Origin: DDH964 sp963806685
Lineage (GTDB): Bacteria > Desulfobacterota > Desulfuromonadia > Desulfuromonadales > DDH964
Length of the DNA stretch: 64,000 bases
Reading direction: 5' to 3'
Assembly (NCBI GenBank): GCA_963806685.1
Contig: CAWDZB010000013.1
Location: forward strand, 1 to 64,000
Shown here: positions 17,827-26,916 of the stretch, in pieces
How the letters are laid out: each line of letters starts with the position of its first letter
Numbering within the stretch: position 1 is the stretch's first letter
Notes under the pieces: model-generated
Databases searched by the model: none
What the model was told of the DNA's origin: nothing
Seen by the model: the letters and a program-made list of their open reading frames with translations, nothing else
Made by a program: the position numbers and the translations under genes

Positions 17827-18777
17827 TCAATACACCTTTTTGGCCGCCCGCAACAGCGGGGCCGGGAAAGTGATTTTCATCTGTTCGGCGGTTCGCCGGT
17901 TCAGGACATAAAGAACCTTACGGGGGGAGGCCATCGGCAGGCTGCCCGGCGCTGTTCCGGCGATGATCTTCTCGGCCAGTTCCCCGCACTGGCGCCCGAT
18001 ATCCCGGTAGTCCCGCTCCAGGGCGAAAAGCGCCCCGGCCTGGACCCAGGCCGCGGAAAGGCCAAAATAGGGGATGCGATTGCGGAAGGAAAAAAGCAGC
18101 AGGTTTCGCGCCGTCTCCGGATTGGCCACCATCCGGTCGCTGAGCCCCCACAAAACGTCGGAGCTGTTGGCCAGCGTCTCCAGCGCCGCCGGCAGCTCCC
18201 GGGGCGAGGGGATGGGGTAGGTCTGCAGGCCCAGCCCGAGGCCTTTGGCAACCTTGGACGCAGCCTGGATTCGCGCCGCGTTTTCCGCGGGATTATAGAT
18301 GACCCCGATGTTTTTCGCCATGGGGAGCAGCCGGTGCAGCCAGTCGAGCTGGGTCGCCACCGGGAAATCGAGAAACACGCCGGCGACATTTTTCCCGGCG
18401 GGCAGGGCCTGCTCGTTCAGCACCAGGCCAAAGACGATCGGAATGTCTTTGATCTCCCTGGCGATTACGCTGAGGGAGCGGGAGCCAAGGACGAAGATCA
18501 GCTGCGGGGTGCTGGCCTGGATGCGGGCCACCTGATCGGCGACCTCCTTCTCGTCTTGCGCGAGCCGGTAGACCGTCAGTTCGAGCTCGGCGTTGGTGGC
18601 GGCGAACTGCTGGCGGAAGCCCTCCAGAACCTCGTCGGTGGGAGCATCGGGCTGAGTGGCCACTACGGAGATGACCCGCGCGGCGTGGGCCATTCCGGGC
18701 AGCATCAGCAACCATGCAAACAGCAGGGCGGCTAGAAACAGGGTCGGCTTGCGGATGTGAAAAACCAGAGCCATCAT
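17827..18777 (-). CDS. Periplasmic ABC-type substrate-binding protein (ABC_sub_bind family)
   Basis: A 316-residue exported protein with a clear signal peptide ending near MLPGMAHA. The fold is that of the ABC_sub_bind family (two Rossmann-like lobes; GVIYNPAEN and GALFALERDYRDIG are typical patches). No permease or ATPase is encoded nearby. The gene sits between a TonB-dependent receptor (8 bases upstream) and a hybrid kinase (1 base downstream), so a sensory rather than transport role is likely. The ligand is unknown. Confidence 0.8.
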   Translation of the reverse strand: MMALVFHIRKPTLFLAALLFAWLLMLPGMAHAARVISVVATQPDAPTDEVLEGFRQQFAATNAELELTVYRLAQDEKEVADQVARIQASTPQLIFVLGSRSLSVIAREIKDIPIVFGLVLNEQALPAGKNVAGVFLDFPVATQLDWLHRLLPMAKNIGVIYNPAENAARIQAASKVAKGLGLGLQTYPIPSPRELPAALETLANSSDVLWGLSDRMVANPETARNLLLFSFRNRIPYFGLSAAWVQAGALFALERDYRDIGRQCGELAEKIIAGTAPGSLPMASPRKVLYVLNRRTAEQMKITFPAPLLRAAKKVY

Positions 18778-18785
18778 CGGCTCGT

Positions 18786-20795
18786 TCAGAAGCTGTAGAT
18801 CAGACGGCCGCGGAAGGTTCGACCGTCCTGGACTATGGCGTCCTGAAGATGGGCGGCCGAGACCGGATCGGCATATTGCCTGTCAAGCAGGTTGTAGATG
18901 CTCAGCGCCACCTCCAGGCCAGGCAGCAGCCGCTTCCCGGTGAGGGTCAGGTTGGTGACGGCATAGCCGCCGCTCTCCTCGCCGGAGACTTTCCTGCGCC
19001 GGTCGGTGTACTGTTCCTCCAGGGCCAGAAAGATCCGGTCCGTCCAGACCGGCGCGATCAGGTTGAGTTTCAGCAGCTGGCGCGGCGAATTGTTGAGGGT
19101 CTCGTGGGTCTGGCGGTTTTCGGTATTCTGCAGTGCGTAGCTGATCCGCCCCTCCCAACCGCCGCCGAGGCGCCCTTCCAGTTCCAGTTCCAGCCCCCGG
19201 GCCTCGACCTTGTCGAGGTTCCGAAAGACCAGGAGGCCGTCGGCCGGGTCAAAAGTCAGGTTGATGAGATCCTTGATCCGGTAATAGTAGCCACTGGCCA
19301 CCGCCCGCAGGTTGTCACTGAAATACTGCTCCCAGGCCAGCTCCCAGGTGTGAATGGTTTCCGGGTCGAGGTCGGGATTGGGCTTTTGCGATATCAGACC
19401 GTCGTCATAGTAGCTTTCGAAGGCCGAGGGGGCGCGGAAGGCCTTGCCGTAGAGGAGCTTGAGGGCGGATCGCTCCGTAGGATTGTAGACCAGGGCCAGG
19501 CGCGGACTGGTGGCCCAGCCGAAGCTGCTGAAATGATCGCAGCGCACCCCGATGCTGAGCGCCAGGTCCGGCCTTATCCGGTACTCGTCCTGGAGAAAGA
19601 GGGCGAGATTGTCGCTATTCTTGCGCGAGTCGAGATAGACGGCGAAATCGGAATTTTCCAGGTCCTGACGGTAATTGTCGCGGTATTCCCCCCCGGCGAC
19701 CAGCCGATGGTGTCCCAGCGACTTGCTGAGCTGAACTTCACTCCCCCACCAGTCGCCGCGGAAGTGGTCGTGGTTGATGACCACCAGCGGCGGCGGCGCG
19801 GGGGAATAATCGTAGGCATAATCCCCCTCAGCCCGGAAGCGGTCGTAGCTCGCCCGGGCCAGCAGTTCCAACTGGCCGGGGAAGAGGTGCTGGTATTGGA
19901 GGCGGACGGTGGTGTCGCGACCGGAAGTCTGGTTGTGGGGATCGTTGAAAATGGTGCCGAAAGCCCCGGTGGGGGTTTCCTTCTCGCGGTCTCCATAGGC
20001 GGTTTCCAGGGTCAGGTCACCGAAGGAGAACTTGCCGAACAGGGTATGGACCCGTTCGCCGTCGCGATCCGTGGCCACCCCGTGGTTGGTTTCCGGGGCA
20101 TCGTATTCGGGATAATAGAGCCGCCCGGCCCCTTGGCTGTCGTAGGCGGTGCCGGAGAGGAGCATCTCCAGCCCCCCGGAAAGACGTCGGCCGTAACTGA
20201 GCCGGCCTTGATAGCTTCCATGACTTGCGGCGCTGGCGGCGACTTCGGTCCCCTGCAAATCCCTGCCGCGGCGGGAAATAACGTTGATCACTGCAAAGAA
20301 GGCGTTGCTGCCGTAAAGGGAAGAGCCGGGGCCGCGGACCACCTCGATCCGGTCGATGAGGTCGATATCGAGAATGAAGGTGTTGCCGATGGGGGCGGCG
20401 TCGAAGATGTTGTTGTTGTAACGGACCCCGTCGATCAGCAGCAGGATGCGGGTATTGAAATCGCCCGGGCGGCCGAAGCCGCGGACCCCGAGATATTGGG
20501 TCTGCCGGTCATAGGTGGTTTGAAAGCCGCGCAGGCTGCGCAGGATGTCGGCAAGGGTTCGATAGCCATATTTGTGGATTTCCGCGGCGGTGATGATGCT
20601 GACCGTGGAGGGCGCGGCGGTGACTTTCTGCTCGTACTTGGAGGCCGTGAAGACCGAGGGGATTTCCTGGAAGAGGATGTTCTCTTCTCCCCCCGGCACC
20701 TCCTGAGCCTCAGCGTTCCAGGCAACACTCAACAACAGTCCGGTTGCGGCCAGCAGGAAAAAAGCCTGGCCCAGGGGTGTGCGCAGCTTCTTCAC
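18786..20795 (-). CDS. TonB-dependent outer membrane receptor
   Basis: An outer-membrane gated channel of 669 residues. The GTG at 20795 is chosen because GGAGG precedes it and a signal peptide (LGQAFFLLAATGLLLS...) follows directly; longer starts add a non-homologous tail. The N-terminal plug (about 30-160: EIPSVFTASKYEQ, VRGFGRPGDFNTRILLLIDG, IEVVRGPGSSLYGSNAF) is followed by a 22-strand barrel ending in the C-terminal aromatic GRLIYSF. The plug resembles vitamin/siderophore receptors of the BtuB/IroN type. It is the first gene of an operon with a binding protein and hybrid kinase. The ligand is unknown, and no iron or cobalamin control element is seen upstream. Confidence 0.9.
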   Translation of the reverse strand: MKKLRTPLGQAFFLLAATGLLLSVAWNAEAQEVPGGEENILFQEIPSVFTASKYEQKVTAAPSTVSIITAAEIHKYGYRTLADILRSLRGFQTTYDRQTQYLGVRGFGRPGDFNTRILLLIDGVRYNNNIFDAAPIGNTFILDIDLIDRIEVVRGPGSSLYGSNAFFAVINVISRRGRDLQGTEVAASAASHGSYQGRLSYGRRLSGGLEMLLSGTAYDSQGAGRLYYPEYDAPETNHGVATDRDGERVHTLFGKFSFGDLTLETAYGDREKETPTGAFGTIFNDPHNQTSGRDTTVRLQYQHLFPGQLELLARASYDRFRAEGDYAYDYSPAPPPLVVINHDHFRGDWWGSEVQLSKSLGHHRLVAGGEYRDNYRQDLENSDFAVYLDSRKNSDNLALFLQDEYRIRPDLALSIGVRCDHFSSFGWATSPRLALVYNPTERSALKLLYGKAFRAPSAFESYYDDGLISQKPNPDLDPETIHTWELAWEQYFSDNLRAVASGYYYRIKDLINLTFDPADGLLVFRNLDKVEARGLELELEGRLGGGWEGRISYALQNTENRQTHETLNNSPRQLLKLNLIAPVWTDRIFLALEEQYTDRRRKVSGEESGGYAVTNLTLTGKRLLPGLEVALSIYNLLDRQYADPVSAAHLQDAIVQDGRTFRGRLIYSF

Positions 20796-20953
20796 AAGAG
20801 GCCCTCCATGTAAGCAACATGAGAAAGGTATCCGCTTGGCACGGCCGAGCGGGACACTGCATACAGGTACCGGGATGTCCCCCGGTTCCCGGCCGCAACT
20901 GAGGCGGAAAGACAATAGCCGCCGACATGAATGAGGCCGGAGGTACTCGGGAA

Positions 20954-20981
20954 TTTATATCGTAAATCGCGGACATGTCAA
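20954..20981 (-). promoter_or_regulatory. Sigma70-type promoter of the TonB receptor operon
   Basis: On the minus strand TTGACA (20981-20976) and TATAAA (20959-20954) are 16 bases apart, in an A/T-rich patch of otherwise GC-rich DNA. It lies about 160 bases upstream of the GTG start. The leader between them (20796-20950) has no recognised riboswitch. Confidence 0.55.
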
Positions 20982-21003
20982 TTTCCAGGCCTGCCAAAAG
21001 GTG

Positions 21004-21038
21004 CCCGGATCCCGGCCTTTGGGGCGCCGGGACCCGGG
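21004..21038 (-). terminator. Terminator of the 22908-21049 operon
   Basis: A 13-bp stem with one mismatch (CCCGGATCCCGGC / GCCGGGACCCGGG) is followed on the minus strand by CACCTTTT. It lies 10 bases after the stop of the GNAT-like gene. Confidence 0.6.
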
Positions 21039-21048
21039 CTGACCGCCG

Positions 21049-21591
21049 TCAGTCCCCCCTCGTTTTCAGGCAGGTGGAGGCGTCGAGAAAGTCAAATCTC
21101 TCGCCGCTGCCATACCAGTTGTCAATACGCCGCTGGCAGCGGCAGTCCATTACCACTTTCTGCACTACCCGGCTCAGCCCGGTGGTAGTCCGGACATGCG
21201 CCGAGATGCGGCCGATGCCGCGCTGCCGCGCTTCAGTGCAGAGGCCGCCCAGCAGGGTTTTCAGGCCGGTGATCTGACGCCGCCCCGGCAGGGTCTGGAT
21301 AAGGTCGATATAGAGGTTGCCGGGATCTCCTGGCATGGCGGGGTCCCAGGAAATCAGTTCGGCACGGACCCGGTCTTGGGGAATGGCGAGCAGGTAACCG
21401 GTGACCGCGCCGTCCGGGGCCCGGAGGACCACGTTGACGTTGGCGCCGTCGGCAAGCCCTTCCTGATAATACTGCTGCGGGTTCCCGAACTGCATTCGCT
21501 GCGGAAAGGCATCCTGCTGCAATGCCACCAGTTCGGCAATCAACCCGGGAGGGCTGACGGTTGCGATTTCGATTCCATCTAGGGGATTCAT
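21049..21591 (-). CDS. GNAT-like acyltransferase of an unknown operon
   Basis: A 180-residue protein with weak resemblance to GNAT N-acyltransferases: a central beta segment (NVNVVLRAPDGAVTGYLLAIPQD) and an acyl-CoA-site-like RQRGIGRISAHVRTTTG. It begins at ATG 21591, overlapping the end of the membrane-protein gene by four bases (ATGA). It is the last of three overlapping genes. Function and substrate are unknown. Confidence 0.6.
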   Translation of the reverse strand: MNPLDGIEIATVSPPGLIAELVALQQDAFPQRMQFGNPQQYYQEGLADGANVNVVLRAPDGAVTGYLLAIPQDRVRAELISWDPAMPGDPGNLYIDLIQTLPGRRQITGLKTLLGGLCTEARQRGIGRISAHVRTTTGLSRVVQKVVMDCRCQRRIDNWYGSGERFDFLDASTCLKTRGD

Positions 21592-22100
21592 GGTTGTGCT
21601 CCTTTCCAGACGTGCATCAGGCCGCCGATTCCGTCGCAGCCGAGGGAATAAACCTGTGTCCAGATCAGCATCTGGATGCCGCTGGCCACTACCAGCAGAG
21701 GCATCTGCCAGGAGGGAGACGGCAGCCGTCGGCGCAGATAGATCACCAGTTGGCAGGGCCCTTCCCAGAGCAGCAGCCGGACGCAGACCGTGGCCTCCAG
21801 CAATAATCCCCAGCAGGTGCTGCGGCCGATGGCGAGATCGGTCCAGCCGCGCAGGGCCTGCATCAGGGTGATATCGACCTGCAGCCGGTCGTTGCAGGCC
21901 AGGAACGCCGTGGAGAGTACCAGGTTGGCGGTCCAGAACAGCAGCCAGATCTGCTCGAGGGGCAGCCCGCGGTATTTCAACCAGGCGAAGAGGGAGGCGC
22001 TGGCGGCGACCAGCAGCCATTCGGCACAGTAGAAGGACGGCACGAGAGTGGCCAGCAATAAACGGGAGCGGCGTGGGGTAAGACTGGGCGACTCACGCAT
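21588..22100 (-). CDS. Small integral membrane protein, unknown function
   Basis: A 170-residue protein with four predicted transmembrane helices (about 20-42, 48-70, 95-115, 135-155) and a charged N-terminus (RESPSLTPRRSR). Its start overlaps the preceding gene by eight bases and its stop overlaps the following one by four, so it is translated as part of a tightly coupled three-gene unit. I recognise no family. Confidence 0.65.
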   Translation of the reverse strand: MRESPSLTPRRSRLLLATLVPSFYCAEWLLVAASASLFAWLKYRGLPLEQIWLLFWTANLVLSTAFLACNDRLQVDITLMQALRGWTDLAIGRSTCWGLLLEATVCVRLLLWEGPCQLVIYLRRRLPSPSWQMPLLVVASGIQMLIWTQVYSLGCDGIGGLMHVWKGAQP

Positions 22101-22908
22101 GGCTGCCTCCCAACGCCACCTCGGGCAGTGGAACGAAGTCCGACTTTTTCGTTGACCGGGGTTGGGGGATGCGCAGCTTCTGAAGGACTTCCCTTTCCAG
22201 CAGCGAAGGGTACCAGGACCAGTAGGGGTCGCGTTCCTGGTCGATCGGTACCAGGGGAACGATCAACGGGCGAACTCCGTAACGGGCCTCGACCTCGGCG
22301 ATGGCTGGACGAATGATCCGGCGGGTGAAGTCCGATTCGTGTCCTTCGCTGTGAAAGTTCTCGAAGAGGATGCCGTCGCAGACGAAGAGGCTCAGCAGCC
22401 GTGGCCAGAACTGGGCCGGTTTGCCGCCCATGCGCCGCAGCCAGTCGCTGGTGTCGTAAACTTCCGCCCCGGGGAAGTGAGAATCCAGCAGACGATGATG
22501 GAAATCGACCAGGCCCTCACCCCAGACGGTCTGGATGTTCTTCAGTGGCTGGCCGTCCCAGCGGACCAGGTCGATGATCCGGTGGGGCCGGATCTTGAGC
22601 CCCTCGTTGCGCCCCTTCCCGAGATAAAAGGTTGGTTTGGCCAGCGCGAGCTTGTCCGGGTTGCTGGAGCAGAACTTGTCGTTGATGTACACCGGGCAGG
22701 CCACCTTGAGCCCTGCCTGCCGGGCGCGGGCGGAAAAGATGTGAAATTCGAAGTTGGGGCTCGCCAACTGTCGGGCCAGAACCGCCCTCGGCCCCCGGGC
22801 GAGGAACTCGGGAAGTTCTCCGAGGTCCTCCCGAAGGAGGTTCCGAAGTCGATGGTCCTCACGGCGTTCCCGGAGAGTAGTGCGGGCGTCTTGTGCAGTC
22901 ACGTACAT
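22093..22908 (-). CDS. Conserved-looking protein of unknown function, first gene of a three-gene operon
   Basis: A 271-residue soluble protein starting behind AAGGAG. It is rich in His/Arg/Trp motifs such as KIRPHRIIDLVRWDGQPL, WGEGLVDFHHRLLDSHFP and ENFHSEGHESDFTRRIIRP, which look like conserved catalytic or ligand-binding patches. No signal peptide or transmembrane segment is seen. I do not recognise the family. The partners are a four-helix membrane protein and a GNAT-like protein, with overlapping starts and stops. Confidence 0.65.
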   Translation of the reverse strand: MYVTAQDARTTLRERREDHRLRNLLREDLGELPEFLARGPRAVLARQLASPNFEFHIFSARARQAGLKVACPVYINDKFCSSNPDKLALAKPTFYLGKGRNEGLKIRPHRIIDLVRWDGQPLKNIQTVWGEGLVDFHHRLLDSHFPGAEVYDTSDWLRRMGGKPAQFWPRLLSLFVCDGILFENFHSEGHESDFTRRIIRPAIAEVEARYGVRPLIVPLVPIDQERDPYWSWYPSLLEREVLQKLRIPQPRSTKKSDFVPLPEVALGGSHA

Positions 22909-23128
22909 GTTCCGTTCTCCTTTCAGCGGTTGGAGAGCTGCCGGTCGGGATTGGCCGGCAGGTGTCGGAAAAGGGAGATAACCATCTTCCTTTCAAGTAC
23001 GGTTGCGACGAGATTGCTGCCCTGGCTGGTGAATGGTAACAGGCACGACTTACAATTGACTGACAGGGGCGAAGCACAGGGCTTCGGACCGGGGAGGCCG
23101 CAATGGATGCTGCAGTAGGGCGGGACCC

Positions 23129-24898
23129 TCAGAATGGGAAAAAGAGCGGGATGAGGATCGTGGCGAGGACCCAGACGATGAGGTTGAGCGGCGCACCGAC
23201 TCTAGTGTAATCAAGAAACCGGTAACCGCCAGGCCCCATCACCAGAGCGTTGGACTGGTGGCTGATCGGGGTCATGAAACAGGAGGAAGCGGCGATGGCG
23301 ACGGCAAGGAAGAATGGCTTGGGGTCGGCGCCGAGGTCGAGAGCGGTGTTGAAGGCGATCGGCGCGACCAGCACCGCAGCTGCGGCGTGGCTCATCACCT
23401 CGGTCAAAAGCGAGGTCAGCAGGATCACCGCCGCCAGCGCCACCCAGGGACCGAAAGGACCGATGCCGCCGATCAGCAGGTCGGCGAGGTAGCGCGCCGC
23501 ACCGCTCTTCTCCATCGCCAAGCCCAAAGGGAGGGTGCCGGCGATGAGGACGATGATCTGCCAGTCAATGCTCTCATAGGCTTCCTTGGGTCCCAGACAG
23601 CGAGTCAGGACCATCGCCAAAGCGCCAAGGGTGGCGGCGAGCATGATCGGCAAAACGCCGGTGGCTGCCAGCAGAATGATTGCAACGAGTATCCCTAGCG
23701 CCAGCGGCGCCTTGGTCGGCCGGTAATGGCTCGGTGGCACCCCGCCGAGGAGCAGGAAATCCCCCTCCTTGGCGAGCAGCCCGACATTCTCTTCGGCCCC
23801 CTGCAATAATAGCACGTCGCCGAATTCGAGGAGGACATGGTCGACCTTTTTCACCACCGGTGCCCCGTGGCGCCAGATCGCCAGTACGGTAAGACCGCGG
23901 GTGTCGCGGAAACGGACCTCGCGCAGGGTCTTGCCGGCGAGGTCCGAGGTCGGGGTCAGCGACGCCTCGACCACCACCATCTCACCGGCGAGATGGTCGG
24001 GGGGCGGGTTGTCCCGCTCCGGCACCACCGCGAGTCCCTTGGTCTTCTGCACCCGGAGGACCCCTTCCGGGTTTCCCTCGAGAAACAGGATGTCGCCGGC
24101 GCGCAATTTGGTGTTGCGCCGCGGCATGGGCAGCTTGCGCTTGCCGCGCAGGATGCCGCGCACGCGCAGGCCGAGGTCCCGTTCGAGATTGCTGCGGGCG
24201 ATGCTCAGTCCGGCCAGCGGCGACTGGGGGAGGATTTCGACCTCGGTGATGTATTCCTTGACCTGGTAGGTTTCGGTGAGGGGGCCGGACTTGCGTTGTG
24301 GCAGCAGGTGGCGACCGAGCAGTGACATGTACAAAACGCCGGCGGCGACGGCGGCCAACCCCACCGGGGTGAAGTCGAACATCTTCAGCGACTCGCCGGC
24401 GTACTGTTGCAGCAGGGTGTTCATGAGGATGTTGGGCGGGGTGCCGATCAGGGTGCAGACGCCGCCGAGCAGGGAGCCGAAGGCGACCGGGATGAGCAGC
24501 CGGGAGGGGCTGAGCTTGAGGGTGCGGGCGATGCCGACGACCACCGGCAGCATCACCGCGGTGGAGCCGATATTGTTGATGAAGCAGGAGAAGAAGGCAG
24601 CGGTGAGCATGATCACTGCCACCAGCCGGGCCTCGCTCCCCCGCGCCAGCCGGATTAGCCGTTCGCCGACCGCCCCCATGGCCCCGGTGTTGGTGACCGC
24701 GGCGCTGATTACGAACATCGCCGCGACGGTGATAACCGCCGGGTTGCTGAAGCCGGCGAAGGCCTCCTCGGTGGAAACCAGTCCGCTCAGGCCGAGGGTC
24801 AGCAGGACCAGCAGGCTGACCAGGTCCATGCGAATCCACTCGGTGGCGTAAAGGACGATGGCTGCCACCACGATGGCGAGGACCACGGCGATATCCAT
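23129..24898 (-). CDS. SLC13/DASS-family anion permease with two RCK_C domains
   Basis: A 589-residue inner-membrane transporter, probably importing dicarboxylates, sulfate or another anion with sodium. Two transmembrane halves of the DASS fold (about 1-190 and 395-589) flank two cytosolic RCK_C/TrkA-C domains (about 200-290 and 295-385). Each half carries the family's re-entrant motif: NNIGSTAVMLPVVVGI in the N-half and TEVMSHAAAAVLVAPIA in the C-half. It stands alone, with its own start at 24898. Substrate cannot be fixed from sequence. Confidence 0.85.
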   Translation of the reverse strand: MDIAVVLAIVVAAIVLYATEWIRMDLVSLLVLLTLGLSGLVSTEEAFAGFSNPAVITVAAMFVISAAVTNTGAMGAVGERLIRLARGSEARLVAVIMLTAAFFSCFINNIGSTAVMLPVVVGIARTLKLSPSRLLIPVAFGSLLGGVCTLIGTPPNILMNTLLQQYAGESLKMFDFTPVGLAAVAAGVLYMSLLGRHLLPQRKSGPLTETYQVKEYITEVEILPQSPLAGLSIARSNLERDLGLRVRGILRGKRKLPMPRRNTKLRAGDILFLEGNPEGVLRVQKTKGLAVVPERDNPPPDHLAGEMVVVEASLTPTSDLAGKTLREVRFRDTRGLTVLAIWRHGAPVVKKVDHVLLEFGDVLLLQGAEENVGLLAKEGDFLLLGGVPPSHYRPTKAPLALGILVAIILLAATGVLPIMLAATLGALAMVLTRCLGPKEAYESIDWQIIVLIAGTLPLGLAMEKSGAARYLADLLIGGIGPFGPWVALAAVILLTSLLTEVMSHAAAAVLVAPIAFNTALDLGADPKPFFLAVAIAASSCFMTPISHQSNALVMGPGGYRFLDYTRVGAPLNLIVWVLATILIPLFFPF

Positions 24899-24968
24899 GG
24901 ACCGTCCTTGGTGGGAGGCACAGCTTGAAACCGCTTCTGATTTTCAGTTTAGTCGAGGCGGGTAGGGC

Positions 24969-25616
24969 TTACAAGGCAGGGGGCGGTGCAGGGTCCAGAG
25001 CGGCGCGGAACGACCGGGCGGCAGCGCCCGGGTCGGCGCCGGCGAGGAGGGCGCCGATGGCGGCGGCGCCCCGCGCGCCGGCGGCGATCAACTGAGGGAC
25101 GCGGGCGGCGGTGACGCCGCCGAGGGCAAAGACCGGCAGCGGGACTGCGGCGCAGGCGGCGGCCAGCCGTTCCGGGCCGAGCGGCTCGCCGTAGGGGGCC
25201 TTGGAGGGAGTGAACCAGACCGGGCCGAAGGTGGCGAAGTCGGCGCCGGCCGCTGCGGCCAGGCGCAGTTCCTCCAGGCTGTGGGTGGAGACGCCGAGCA
25301 GCGCCCGGGGGCCGAGGTGGCGGCGTGCTGCAAGGATTGTCTCCCGCTCGGCGCCGAGCTGGATGCCGTCGGCGCCGACCGCCAGCGCCGCATCGAGGCG
25401 GCGGTTGACGAACAACTTTGCCCCGTAACGGCGGGTCAGCTCGCGTAGCCGCCGGGCGAGAGAGAGGAATTCGTCTTCCGGCAGATCCTTTTCGCGCAGC
25501 TGCACCGCCTGCACCCCGCCGGCCAGCGCCAGCTCCACCACGGTGAGCAGGTCGCCGCCGGGCACGGCGTGGCGGTCGGTGATCAGGTAGAGGTTGAAGT
25601 CGACGGGATTAGACAT
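24969..25616 (-). CDS. ThiE/TenI family protein (thiamine phosphate synthase or thiazole tautomerase)
   Basis: A 215-residue TIM-barrel protein ending the thi operon. ThiE joins HMP-PP with thiazole phosphate; TenI isomerises the thiazole product of ThiG. The opening LYLITDRHAVPGGDLL and QLREKDL fit both. The two Mg-binding Asp of ThiE appear replaced: the usual NDRxD reads NRRLD, and the following GQED reads GAER. This favours a TenI-like tautomerase or an altered synthase. Start at ATG 25616 (MSNPVDFNLYLIT) gives the normal family length. It follows thiH after a 117-base gap holding a dispersed repeat. Confidence 0.8.
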   Translation of the reverse strand: MSNPVDFNLYLITDRHAVPGGDLLTVVELALAGGVQAVQLREKDLPEDEFLSLARRLRELTRRYGAKLFVNRRLDAALAVGADGIQLGAERETILAARRHLGPRALLGVSTHSLEELRLAAAAGADFATFGPVWFTPSKAPYGEPLGPERLAAACAAVPLPVFALGGVTAARVPQLIAAGARGAAAIGALLAGADPGAAARSFRAALDPAPPPAL

Positions 25617-25618
25617 TC

Positions 25619-25650
25619 TTGCCACGGAGGCACGGGGACACGGAGGCAAA
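25619..25650. repeat. Dispersed intergenic repeat (GGAGGCACGGGGACACGGAGG type)
   Basis: A motif closely related to the element at 31451-31508 (GAGGCACAGAGACACGG). Such 'gaggcacagagacac' words are scattered between genes in this window and look like a short dispersed repeat rather than coding sequence. Confidence 0.45.
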
Positions 25651-25733
25651 ATATCCCCGAGAAGGAATCCAAAGCTTGATGGGATCCCTGCGGCTCTGTG
25701 TCTCGAGTGAGCAAAGCGAACGGGGGGCAGATT

Positions 25734-26859
25734 TCATTTTTTGGCTGGTTCGAGAAAGGCGCTGTCCCAGTCCTTCCACACCGGGTCGTAACCTTTTTCG
25801 CGCAGCATCGCCGCGAACTCCTGCGGGGTGCGATCGTCGTCGATGGCGAACTGCGCGGTCTGCTTGGCCTTGCCGGCGTAGCCGCCGGGGGCGGTGCAGG
25901 AACCGGCGCTCATCTGGGTGATCCCCAGCGGCAGCAGGTGGTCACGGAAGGTGGCGCTCTCGCGGGTGGAGAGGACCAGCCCGGCGTCGTGAAGGAGCAG
26001 GCGCATGGCGCAGATCAGCTGCACGAAGCTGCGGTCGGAGACCGGATGTGGCGGTTGGAAGGCACCATCGGCGGGACGCATGCGCGGGAAGGAGACGGTC
26101 AACTGGCTGCGCCAGAAGTGGCGGGCGAGGTAGCGGCCGTGAAGGCCGGTGAAAAAGGCCTCGCTGCGGAAGCGGCCGAGGCCGAGCAGGGCGCCGATGC
26201 CGAGTCTGCGCAGTCCGGCGGCGCCGCCGCGCTCCGGGGTGGCGAGGCGCCAGGCGTAGTCGCGTTTGCGGCCGAAAGGGTGCATCTCGGCGTAGAGGGC
26301 CGGGTCGTAGGTCTCCTGGTAGATGGTCAGGGCATCGACCCCGGCCGCCGCCAGCCGCCGATACTCCTGCTCTTCCATCGGGAAGACCTCGAGGCCGATC
26401 GAGGCGAAATGGGGGCGCACCCGCTTGACGGCCGCCTCCAGGTAGCCAACGTCGGCGGCCTGGGGAGCCTCGCCGGTCAGGAGCAACACGTGGCGAAACC
26501 CCTGGGCGGCCAGAGCCCGGGCCTCGGCTTCGATCTCCTCCGGCCCCAGGGTGTGGCGTTCCACCCGGTTGTGGGCGGAGAAGCCGCAGTACCGGCAGCC
26601 ATTGTGGCACTCGTTGGAGAGGTAGATGGGCGCGTAGAGGAGGATGGTGTTGCCGAAACGGCGCCGGGTGATGGTGTGGGCCTTCTGCGCCAACGGCTCC
26701 AGGTAGACCTCGGCGGCCGGGGCGAGGAGCGCCATGAAGTCCGCGTCTGGTAGGACGCTCGGCGGCCAGCGCCCGTTCCACGTCGGCGGAACTTTTCGCG
26801 GCGATTTCGGCTTCGACCTGGTCGGGGGTGCAGCGCTGGATGATCTCCAAAAAGCTCAT
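25734..26859 (-). pseudogene. thiH: 2-iminoacetate synthase ThiH, broken by a +1 frameshift
   Basis: ThiH is the radical SAM enzyme that cleaves tyrosine to dehydroglycine for thiazole synthesis. The N-terminus MSFLEIIQRCTPDQ...AALAAERP starts at ATG 26859. The remainder (MALLAPAAEVYLEPLA..., cluster motif CHNGCRYC, down to KDWDSAFL) is in another frame. Dropping one G from the GG at 26753-26754 rejoins them as ERLPDADFMALLAP, which matches the family, giving about 375 residues. It sits between thiG and thiE as expected. A sequencing error is plausible because thiG next door has the same kind of lesion. Confidence 0.85.
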
Positions 26860-26916
26860 GGTCTAATGAGGTCCTATCGGTCGGATCGGTTCGGTGGGGC
26901 CGATGAAAGGCAGTTC

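Noticed and set aside
18714..20813. 699-codon open frame on the plus strand
   Set aside because: It is fully antisense to the TonB receptor, which has clear family motifs; the plus-strand product has none. It is a by-product of high GC.
20796..20950. Cobalamin riboswitch before the TonB receptor
   Set aside because: No GCCACTG B12-box or matching core segments were found in the minus-strand leader.
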